This document shows, piece after piece, positions 47,582-57,560 of a stretch of DNA of 64,000 nucleotides (its first letter is position 1; each line of letters begins with the position of its first letter). A program made the position numbers and the translations under genes. Location: positions 7,224,721-7,288,720 of the forward strand of contig OY783223.1 of the NCBI GenBank assembly GCA_963678705.1. The letters are read 5' to 3'. Source of the stretch: Panorpa germanica. Taxonomy: Eukaryota > Arthropoda > Insecta > Mecoptera > Panorpidae. A model generated the notes under the pieces. It searched no databases. It saw only the letters and a list, made by a program, of their open reading frames with translations, and was not told the origin of the DNA.

Positions 47582-47984
47582 TATATCCCAACTAATTGAG
47601 GTTATGTTCGATTCCAAACTGCTAAAGTTATATAATGTCTTCCGAGGACACAAATAGCAGATGTGAAACAAACAGCGCAAAATATTAGTATATTTATAAA
47701 TAGAATTTGTTTCCTCATTGTTTTTACTCCCTAAAGTGCTGTTGGCCTTTCTCTCTGCTCCTTCTCATACTTCTTACATCTAATACAGACTGAAGTATCG
47801 GATAGCTGTGGGCACCAGAGGATCAGACGCTTTGGAAACGACGGCTGAGCCTCGCTGAGCCCATCAGCCGGTGAATGCAGCACTTCGGCTGTATTTCATC
47901 TGTCGCGTGGCAAGTATAGTTTATTTCATACAGAGAAATTAAACTTATTTTTAGTATAGATATAGTTATCAACTTTTTTATCCA
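47582..47984. other. No gene seen; GC-richer block
   Basis: About 47800-47915 is clearly less AT-rich than its surroundings but has no long open frame; origin unknown. Confidence 0.5.
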
Positions 47985-48500
47985 TTTTTTATATATTTAT
48001 ATTTATGTACAACATATTAAGTTTATTGTGTGAAAATTTGAAGTCGATTGGAGTAAAACTGTCGGAGATATAGAGTTTTAAGTCTTCACCTCTTTGGACT
48101 GGTTTCGTCTTTTTTTGAAACTTTTAAACGCGTTTTCTCAAATTTAGTTTTTCAGAGTCGGTGCCCTCTCTAACTCAAAATCTACATAACCGATCCTTTT
48201 GAAATTTTGCACACTCTCTCTTTAAAGAATTGAAAAATCAATAAAAAAAAAAACTCGACAGAGTTACCAGCAGAAACTTATCAAGTAATGAAATCATTTT
48301 GGTTTCTTGACTTCAGATAATCCAGTGATGAGTTATGAGTGGAGATTCGCTGTCAATGCCTCATTTCTTGATATTTATTTATGAAAATTTCACAAAGTAT
48401 TCTTCAAATGTTATTTTATCATGTAGTAATTATAGAAATAATTATATGTTAACTGTGTCGTCAAAAAACATTATCGAAAATATGCTTTTTTGTATCGATC
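47985..48500 (+). repeat. Family E repeat copy 5
   Basis: Full copy from ATATTTATATTTATGTACAA to CATTATCGAAAATATGC. It is shortened just after GAGTTATGAGTGG. Confidence 0.68.
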
Positions 48501-49113
48501 AATAATATATTATTTCGTTTCATTTCTCGGACTTCTCTATATGAAGTAAACTATACAGATTATTCTTGGCAGTAACAAAAGGTGGTAGAATATTTTCAGG
48601 TAAATTTTCACCTGCGACAGATGTTCCTTAATATTATAGGAATTCAACCCTCCATATTTTTGTAAGCTGTTCTTTTCTTTTATTATTTTTTACTCATTTC
48701 ATTTGTTATTATTATGCTCCAAAAATTAATTACAAGGTTACCCCATATCTAGACTTAGAATCACCTTTAGAAACCGAAATTGCTAAAAGGAAATCTTCCA
48801 CAAGCAAATTGATCATCGACCTTTCAACAATATGGTGTTATTTTTAAGCACACGCAGGCCGTACGCACTTGCGAGCTATCTAAAAACCACAAATGAACAA
48901 TCTGCTTATTACATATTGCAATTATTTTTTAAATTAAGTAACAATTTACTAAATAAATAATTGCGAACATTTTCCAAAGAGTGATTTGGTTTAGCGAAAG
49001 CTCTGCAACTTTTACAGTAGGGTGTAGTCGCATTATCGCACTTTATCATGAGATGAAGTTTCTATTTCAATGTTTATTAATAATAATGTTTGTTAAAATA
49101 AATGTTTTATGTA
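48500..49113. other. No gene seen
   Basis: AT-rich sequence between family E copy 5 and family A copy 8. Confidence 0.55.
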
Positions 49114-49750
49114 ATGGGCTTGTGTCCTCATTTTTTAGTGATCGATTTTTCAATTGTTGATTGAAATTGATGTTAATAAATGTGTATTGGCGTGTCTATT
49201 TTATTAAATATCTAAATGTTGACGGAGATATAGCAATTAAAAGTTTGATTTGTAGTTTTAACGGTAGAAATGGTCGGCCATATTTGTATGACGTGAAATG
49301 CATTTTAACGTCAGTTATTTGTTGAGTAGGTCAGTGCTGTGGTAATGTTCTGTAGCTGTTGGTAGTCAAATGAACAAGTCAAATCAAAGAATAATAAGTT
49401 TTTATTTTATTTAACCCTGCTAAGCCAGACATAATATTGTAATTTGATTGTTCCTTGATATAGCTGTAAATAATATTTGATATTTTGATATATAAATACA
49501 TATAGCAGAGATTTATGAGCTGTAAGGTTGGTAATCTTACACAAGGATTATGATGTCACATGCACTTGGAATGTGTACAACGTTGAATCCCTTTAATAAT
49601 TAAAGAGACAAAATGACTTTTTTAATTGTTAATATCTCTTAACATATAAGGAGTTATTAAAAAGTAATTGAACATTTGTGGTTCTGGTAACCCACTTTAT
49701 CAATATATAGTACACTTTTATAGAAATTAACACATAGGACACAACCCCAT
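49114..49750 (+). mobile_element. Family A copy 8, full length
   Basis: 637 bp with ends ATGGGCTTGTGTCC and GGACACAACCCCAT, one mismatch in the right end. It is a good reference copy of the palindrome sub-type. Confidence 0.78.
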
Positions 49751-50303
49751 TTCATATATTATTTCTTAGATTACATATATAGATTTTTATTATTAGTTCA
49801 TCTTTTTACTACAATAAATTTTTGAAGATGGGTGACAATTCAACGGTTGCGCACCGTAAATTCTCTATTTGACATTAATTATTACTAACTAATATTAATT
49901 ATTATTTCATAACTTTTGAATTTTCATCAATAAAAACTTTGTGACATGCCTGAAACCGTAAAATATTCCCCACTTTCAGGTGCAGAAATAATTCAACTTT
50001 TTGGAGCCCACGCCAAAGACACTACATTCTTTCGAAAGCTTATAGTCTAAGGTAAAAAAGTCTACAACCGTTTTTCTTAATATTTGTTTGTTGTAAAGTT
50101 ACGAATTTTTTAACAATACTCCGTTTTTTCCGCGTTTTTCACTATTTGTGAATTTTTATTAACAACGGTTTTAAACTTTGGACTTTGGCAACTTCTGGAC
50201 CATGTAGTAGACACTTCAAGAAGTAATCCAGAATTTTTTCAGATTTTTTGGAAAAACTCAACTGTTCCCTCAAAGACCCAGTGTACACACCATGACTCGA
50301 TTT

Positions 50304-50841
50304 CTTATATGTTAAGAGATATTAACAATTAAAAAAGTCATTTTGTCTCTTTAATTATTAAAGGGATTCAACGTTGTACATATTCCAAATGCATGTGGCA
50401 TCACAATCCTTGTGTAAAGTTACCAACCTTACAGCTCATAAATCTCTGCTATATGTATTTATATATCAAAATATCAAATATTATTTACAACTATTTCAAG
50501 GAACAATAAAATTTCAATATTATATCTGCCGTAACAGGGTTAAATAAAATAAAAACTTATTATTCTTTGACTTGACTTGATTATTTGACTACCAACAGCT
50601 ACAGAATATTACCACAGCACTGACCTACTCAACAAATAACTGACGTATAGAATGCATTTCACGTCATTAAAATATGGCCGACCATTTCTAGCGCTAAAAC
50701 TACAATTCAAATTTTTAATTGCTATATCTCCGTCAGCATTTAGATATTTAATAAAATAGACATGCCAATACCCATTTATTAACATCAATTTCAATTGACA
50801 ATTGAAAAATCGACCACTAAAAACTGAGGACACAAGCCCAT
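50304..50841 (-). repeat. Family A copy 9, one end truncated
   Basis: Starts inside the element at CTTATATGTTAAGAGATATT and ends GGACACAAGCCCAT. The minus-strand open frame 50609-50869 is contained in it and is not a gene. Confidence 0.73.
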
Positions 50842-51486
50842 TACGGCAAAATGAACATCTCCATCTCAATAATATTATTTCATTATCGTATTTATATTTT
50901 AAATTAATATCGCTCCTAATTAAAAATCTTCCAGATTATTAAACAAGAAATTAAATATCTTTAACTTGATCATTTTATACGATATTTATAAATTGAATAT
51001 TTTTTTACATTTTCGACAGTCCCCTGTGTAAAGCCTCTTCACTCCCTTTTTTTATTATCGGCATGTGTCACCCCCACCACACTGAAATGTGAGTGGTAGA
51101 GAGGGAGTTATATTTTGAATATTTTCTAGTTACTAGATGCTGTACTTACTGCAGCATCGAAAAACATCTGTCTGTCTAAATATCCCCCAACGGAGTCTGC
51201 TTCCCCAACCCTTCCCTCTTCCCCTCCCCAATCTTTGCCCAGAGAAGTCGTGTTACATACGCGTTGTGCCCAAGGGCAGCAAGAGAAACCCATCAAGGTA
51301 GTAGAATAAACTTGTTAAGCGTGTTCACATATTCGCGTTGATTAATCGTGCATTTTAGCGAACATTCGGCGAACACTACATGCCCAGACTTGTTTTTAAG
51401 TATCGCAAATATTCAACACATTAAATTTTTGACACATTCGTTTAAATGAAGTAGGAAAAGTTAGTTAGTTATATTTTTTTAATATT
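50842..51486. other. No gene seen; C-rich patch
   Basis: A pyrimidine-rich, GC-richer stretch at 51180-51290 separates a family A copy from the non-LTR remnant; no feature recognised. Confidence 0.5.
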
Positions 51487-52115
51487 TTTGCCATTTGGCA
51501 CTATATTCTTGTGCCTTAACTCATTTATTTACATGTCATTGTGTTTTCATTCAATTTTGATCCTTATTATATCTAAACATTCTCACTCCTTCCAAAAGAA
51601 AAAAAAAATATCGTTATAAAAATAAAAACAAAACTACTACTGCTTCGCTCCTCCTGCTACTCTCGCTCCTGTTTCTACTCTGCCAATTCTTCTCTTTCCT
51701 TGTTCCTTTTCTCTATCTCCGCCATCCACCTCTTCCCATCACTGCCTCCCTTTAATAACTGCCCAATATTCTTTTCACTTATTACCTTTTTCAGACATGA
51801 AAACTTAATGTGCTGCAACGTTTCTCTCTCCGTTTCGCACATCCTTTGCTCGCTATTTGCACAGTATCTGTTTCCTTTCTCCTCTGACAATCCTTCTCAT
51901 GTTTTTTATGTCTTTTTCTCTTAAGTATTGTGGTATCTCTCTCTCCGAAATCCTTTTATATCTTTTGTTATATTTGCTGTTATCAATATTTTCCATTCTT
52001 TCCTGTTGTTGTATCTCCCCGTCTCTTCTCCTTAGCTCCTCTTTCACACTTGTGCCTTCTTCTCTTCTTCTCTCTGCCTCTTCTGTCGCCATTCCATTCA
52101 TTTCGTAATACTCCT
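51487..52115 (-). pseudogene. Non-LTR retrotransposon remnant (3' end of reverse-transcriptase ORF and 3' UTR)
   Basis: The minus strand encodes, in two overlapping frames, MNGMATEEAERRREEG, then RRDGEIQQQERMENI, YNKRYKRISEREIPQYLREK and IKNMRRIVRGE. After a frameshift it continues with RMCETERETLQHIKFSC and ends EKRNKEREELAE. Arthropod non-LTR elements end their RT ORF this way: an Arg/Glu-rich helix, an R-(I)-x-R-x-R-x-G-N-E-type motif, and a small Cys/His cluster. Frameshifts and stops make it non-functional. The plus-strand frames here are shadows of it. The clade is not resolved. Confidence 0.6.
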
Positions 52116-52184
52116 TGTTCCTTTACGGATTAAAAGTTAGGTTTTTTAATTTACTTGGTTAATTATCGTTTTGAGACGTTTATT

Positions 52185-52405
52185 TTAGGTTATCACAGAA
52201 AAAGAAACAAGATATATCTGTCTCTGTTACACTTTAATAGTTTATTTGCAACTTCATTCAATACTGGTACGGTAGTGAGGCCAGGTAAAGTGATTTTGCT
52301 ATTTGTAGTTCATATCACTGACATTTCCTTGAACGAGTGAAATCAAATTGAATTGTTGCATTACGCATCTTCAATATGATGTCAAAGTGACTCCAAAATA
52401 GGAAA
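52185..52405 (+). repeat. Family M repeat copy 2
   Basis: Matches the reverse of 63225-63415, including AAAAGAAACAAGATATATCT, GTGAGGCCAGGTAAAGTGAT and ATATGATGTCAAAGTGACTC. The open frame 52155-52340 is part of it. Confidence 0.62.
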
Positions 52406-53494
52406 TCTTCGCAGAATTAGGCTACTGAAGTTGACCCAAAGATATCAGTCGACTTTAAATAGTTTAAAAAGTTATTAGATAATTTGAACGCGGCATAATT
52501 TTATAAAATCGTCAAGTGTTTTCGTATACATGTATTTTGACCATATGCCCAAAATGCTACTAGAAAAGAGTGTGGTGTTGCCTCCGTACTACAGATGAAA
52601 TTTCATTTGGTATACGTGTGTGTGTGTCTGTAATACGATAGGAGAAGCGCGTGTGTGTGTGAATGTGTGTAAACATGATATTTTGCGCCGTGCGCCTGTG
52701 GCAATATTACTTTGAACTTTTATAATATGATGATTTTAAAAATTACGTCATTCAGTACCTGATACATTTTTGTCTAAAGGAAATTTTGTTTTTTTGTTAT
52801 CAGGGACACCCGTACCCTTTTGTACTTTGCTCGAGTATTACTATAGGATTGCAGCATCTGTTCATAACACATTTTAGATATATTTTTGGTTGTAACTTTT
52901 TTATTATAAAAGTCACAACAAAAAGTTATGAATAAAAGTTGTAGATAATTTTATTATCTACAAAAAAGGTCTTTACAAAATTTTTGGTGGAGTTATAGTT
53001 TTCCAGAAAAACAAAGAAAACTTATTACACCTTTATAGTCAGGATAGCGAACAAATTGAGAAGGTGGTGCTTCTTGAAAATTTAAATCCGGGTGAAACCC
53101 AAAATGCTCAGCTTTTTTAACAATGAATTTCACAGACTAATTTTAAACACTAATTAAAAACAAATTATATATTTGAAGACCTGACAGTAACTTTATCAAT
53201 ACAGTAAGTCATCGAATTCGTTCCAACGGTCATTTTTGAGTTCTATGAATTGAAGAAAAATACGTTAAATATGTTAATCAAATTGGTGCTCCACTTCTAC
53301 CTTAGAATAGTAGGTGCCCTGTTTTATATTTGGCGCTGTCTTTTATCTTCGTATGGATCTCTCGTATGAACGTCGTACCGGCCCTGAGTTTTATAGAAAT
53401 TAAGACATGATTCACAACCTAATTTAATATATTATTATATTTGAAAAATATGTAAGTAGTTTTCATGCATATTAGGCCTAGTGTATTTAAACAA
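52406..53494. other. No gene seen
   Basis: AT-rich sequence with the GT tract. Near 53382-53420 a piece resembling the family A terminus (TTTATAGAAATTAAGACATG) remains. Confidence 0.5.
52614..52672. repeat. Interrupted (GT)n tract
   Basis: GTGTGTGTGTGTCTG, then after about 18 bases a second GTGTGTGTGTG run and GTGTGTG. Simple sequence. Confidence 0.8.
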
Positions 53495-53745
53495 AGCAAA
53501 CCGACTTCTGTGTTATTTGCATGTGTTGTGTCACAATACATACATACCAAGTACCGATACGACAGTACGCCAAGTCAAACTTGTGTACTGTAGGGTGTAT
53601 TGGAGTTGTTTTGCACTAACATAATTTAGCGTGAGAGCAAACTTGTACTTTAATTTTTATCGATACACCACTGTTATGAAAGAGACTGTTACATTTCCTT
53701 CCAGTCTAAGACGGCTGATTGCATTTACAAGGTTTAGCGTTGTAG
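53495..53745 (+). repeat. Family K repeat copy 3
   Basis: Shares TGCATGTGTTGTGTCACAAT through GACGGCTGATTGCATTTACA with 29630-29830. Confidence 0.62.
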
Positions 53746-54167
53746 CGTATATTCGCTTGGTTAAAATTCGCACAAAGAATAAGAATTTTAACGCGACTCT
53801 GGTATAACTCTAAAAAGCAAGGTTTTTTTCTAAATAAAATATATCACACCATATAAACTGGACGATTATTATATATAATAAAACTAAACGACCCTAAAGA
53901 AATCTAAATGTAAGATGTCATATATATAATGACAACAGTGAAATATATTTTATAGCCATGACAGTAGATTTGTTCATATAGGTGGAAAGTGGAAAATAGA
54001 GATTTAAAAAATTGTGATGATCCAAAACGTAGCTTACTCGGTGTAATAATTGGAGAATATGATTCGGAAGATATCTACCCTTCAACATTGCCCAAGCCAT
54101 CCCTTACTCGAAGTAACGGGAAATTCAATAACGTCAGAAGGATGACAAATTAAATTCTAGGATGTTT

Positions 54168-54190
54168 ATATATATATATATATATATATA
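54168..54190. repeat. (TA)n microsatellite
   Basis: Uninterrupted TA run of about 22 bases. Confidence 0.88.
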
Positions 54191-54354
54191 GACGGCATCT
54201 CGGTTGGGGACTATTTCTAGTACTTCCCCTAAAATGTGTTTGTTTAAAATAACTTTACCCACTCGAACTGAAACGAAAAATATGTTTTGTTGAATTTTAC
54301 AGAATCTGGAAAAACCTTTTAAGGGTTTCAACTTTTTTTTTCAACATCATTTTT

Positions 54355-54945
54355 TTATTTATTTATATTAATGTACAACATATTAGGTATATTGTGCGAA
54401 AATTTAGAGTCGATTGGAGTAAAACTGTCGAAGATATAGAGTTTTAAGTCTTTGTAAGTCTGGTTTCGTCTTTCTTTGAAACTTTTAAACGCGTTTTACT
54501 CACACTTAGCTTTTTCAGAGTCGGTGCCCTCTCTAGCTTAAAATATACTGCACCGATTCTTTTGAAATTTTGCAGACTCTTTCTTTACATAAATGCAAAC
54601 ATTAATAATTAATAAAACAAATATTAATGAAGATAAACTAAGGCACATGAATGCCTTAAAAGAAGACGCAGTGATTCAAGTGAAATTTCTAAAGAACTAG
54701 GCTTTATTTTCGACGCTAAAAAAATAATTTTGCCACCCCCTAAGGCCGCCTCTGTTCCAGTGATGAGTTATGAAAGACACCGCAATGTTACAATGCCAAT
54801 GCCTCATTTCTTGATATTTATTTATGAAAATTTCACAAAGTATTTTTTAAATGTTATTTTATCTTGTAGTAATTCTAGACATAATTATATATCAACTATG
54901 TCGTCAAAAAACATTATCGAAAATATGCTTTTTTATCGATTTGAC
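54355..54945 (+). repeat. Family E repeat copy 6, with inserted sequence
   Basis: The first half (54355-54600) and last part (54755-54945) match family E. About 150 bp of unrelated sequence replaces the middle. The open frame 54730-54954 is not a gene. Confidence 0.65.
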
Positions 54946-56337
54946 CTTTATTAGTCTCAGTACGCCCCTGATTTGTAGTCATATCCATTGTGGTTTGTCA
55001 AACATAACCTGTAAATATTACTACTAATTATAAGTACAACACAATGTTGTTTGTTACTCGGTACAGAACCGTACAAACTCTGCCCCGTGTGTGGTAAACC
55101 GATAGTTAGACATAACCGCACGATGATCATGGGGCCACTCACTGTATATACATTATATAAACAATAGATACCATCATTGGCGTACACAGACAATTTTCCA
55201 GTAGGGGCAAAGGTTAGAGACGACCAAGGGTTCCATTATTGAAAACATCAGTTGAATGATTGATATTGTGAACAAAAGCAACGAGATCACATTCAAAACC
55301 GTAATTTCTTTAAATGTTGCGACTTAGGTTTGAAACATTTTTGTTTCATACATTTGTTTTAAAAATAGCATAAGTAAGGGTTTTATTGGTATCGCACTAG
55401 TCTGTACGTTAAAAGTACAACACATGAATGAAAATATATAAATGTTGAATGTCGCATGTTTAAGTCGCACCAATCTGTACGAGGCATTATTAAAAGATTT
55501 TCCGAATCGATAGTTTGAAATCAATATCAACAGTTGCAGTACAATAACTCGGTAAGCTGCTGCAATAATTTATGCCTACTTATTTGTCGTTTTTACGTCT
55601 AAACGCAAGGTGCAATGCAATGCAACAGTCTACTTAAGAAACATGTTGTATTTTTTCAATTATAAAATCAACTTATACCCCTATAGACTATATTCTTGTT
55701 TTATCGTTTTATTTGCTTGTAGTGCAGGAGGTATTAACTGTGGAAATTAAAACTGAATAAATATTTTACACCGTTTTTGATTCAGTTCTGCACTCTTTTT
55801 ACACCTTGCCAATGCAACATATTATTCAAGTTTAAGAGGTTATATACAGTTAGAATTTTTTTCAATTTCATTTTCGCAATGTTCATATATTTAAATACAC
55901 ACACTGAAAATTTCAAAACTGTGTTTTTAAAGTCGACGACCAAGATTTCTTGGAAACGGCTGACCCGATCAGTCCCAAATTTTAACACAAGTTTCTTGAG
56001 TATATTTTTTAGTAATTAATCGAAGGTTTTTTCTCACCGATAAATATATATTTTTTTATAAACAATTTAAGGTCAAAAAAGTCTATTTTGCTTATTCCTT
56101 CGATTAATTACACGATTATACATTACTTTAACGAAATCCGTTTGGTTTTTTCATTTTAGATGATTCAGTCCAGAGATATAGTGGTCACCGCAAGATGCCT
56201 TTTTTGAGAAGAACTCCTGGAGATTTTTACAAATACAAAAATATTAAATTACAGCTAAAAGTTACTATAATATGTGTACAAGTTTTTACATGAATACAAT
56301 TAAAAGTCTTCAAAAAAAATCCCTTTTCTTAGTTGAA
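54946..56337. other. No gene seen
   Basis: Unassigned. 55930-55995 and 56140-56230 resemble the two halves of family E at low identity. Open frames here are not supported. Confidence 0.5.
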
Positions 56338-56973
56338 TTAATTTAATATAAATTTTAATAGTTCGACAGTTGAACAAAATTGTATGTGAAATAATTAAAA
56401 TTGCTGTTTTTAATAACAATTAGTAATAGAAATTGTTTTTATTTAATTTTGAAACGTTGGACCTTGTAAAGCCTCATTCCCACTCACTGTTTTGATATTT
56501 AATTTACTGTTTGTCAGGTTTTCGTTTAAGCATTCCTTTTCACATTTGTGTTTTAATTTAAGGTTAGTTAACTTAGTTGGTGCGTATGCATCGTTAGTAA
56601 TATAAATTTGTACAGTTCAACAAAATTGTATGTGAAATAATTAAAATTGCTATTTTTAATAGCAATTAGTAATAGAAATTGTTTTCACTTCTATATTTTT
56701 AAAAAACTAACATTAAACTTCTTTTAAAAGTAAATCCTACTACAGTTTGACAGATTGTCACATTTTAGAGGTTAGAATGTAATATAGTTTTTCTTAATTT
56801 AACATTTTTAATTTAAAACATTGGACCTTGTAAGGTTCTAAAAAAAACTAAGAAAACTTAAAAAAATAAATTAAATTAAAAATGGTACTGTGAATGACTA
56901 CGCGTATTGCCATATGTTAAACAATTTAAATTAAATACAAAATACAAAATTAAATTAAAGCAGAATGATACTT
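56338..56973 (+). mobile_element. Family B MITE copy 6, preceded by a partial copy
   Basis: A 505-bp element (56469-56973) has left end AAGCCTCATTCCCACTCACT and right end GCAGAATGATACTT. Next to it, 56338-56468 is a partial repeat of the same interior (GACAGTTGAACAAAATTGTA block). It lies about 100 bp upstream of the scabrous-like promoter region. Confidence 0.66.
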
Positions 56974-57145
56974 CAATAAAATTTCAAAACAGATTAGAAA
57001 TTAAGTGTTGATTGGCAATACCTCCTGCATTATTTAAGACAGTCTTTTCACCCGAGTATACTTTTATAATTTACCTGGACGTTGGCCACATGCGCTAAAC
57101 ACCTGTCCTTTTTAAGTTAAGCAGCAGACGCATGCGCAACATCGG

Positions 57146-57181
57146 TATTTAAACGAGTGCGTCGCCCCATTCCCTTCAGTG
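57146..57181 (+). promoter_or_regulatory. Core promoter of the scabrous-like gene (TATA + Inr)
   Basis: TATTTAAA lies at 57146-57153 and an arthropod initiator TCAGTG at 57176-57181. This places the TATA box about 31 bases upstream of the presumed start A at 57178, the canonical spacing. At +28 the sequence reads GGTTT inside AGACGGTTTC, a near match to the downstream promoter element. Upstream are E-boxes CACATG (57087-57092) and CACCTGT (57100-57106). The second reads ACAGGTG on the minus strand and fits the proneural RCAGSTG consensus. The predicted 5' UTR is about 141 nt to the ATG at 57319. Confidence 0.62.
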
Positions 57182-57318
57182 CAAAGCTAAGCTTCGAAGA
57201 AGACGGTTTCAGAACTTAAAACAACGTTCAAAAATAAAATATCGCGTTCAGTGAATGACAGATGCAAAGTCTACGAAGTTTTGTTATGTTTTAAATGTTA
57301 CTTTATTATTATTATAAG

Positions 57319-57560
57319 ATGTATCGTGTGTTTTTATTAGTTTTGTGTTTCGCTGGGGTTTCAATGTCGGTGGGGTTCAACAATGTTTTGGACAGTGATG
57401 AGGATAATATCGTGGACCAAGTGAATTTACTTACGAAACAAATGAATTTGTTGTTAAATAAACGCAAAGAAGATTTGCGAATATTGGATTCTAATTTTAA
57501 TAGAAATATTAAAAAAAATGCTGAAATTATTGAACTTAAAAATGAAGTTGCATTTTTACG
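57319..57560 (+). CDS. sca: Scabrous-like coding exon 1 (signal peptide)
   Basis: I chose the ATG at 57319 over the in-frame ATG at 57295. The later one has A at -3 and gives a normal signal peptide, whereas the earlier one has T at -3 and would prepend MLLYYYYK. After the signal peptide come an Asp/Glu-rich stretch (DSDEDN) and a helical segment with heptad leucines (VNLLTKQMNLLLNKRKEDLR). The exon ends at 57560 with a strong GTAAGT donor, leaving two bases of an Arg codon. Confidence 0.75.

Noticed and set aside
57295..57318. Upstream in-frame ATG of the scabrous-like gene
   Set aside because: Poor start context (T at -3) and it would put a run of Leu/Tyr before a normal signal peptide; 57319 is preferred, though not proven.
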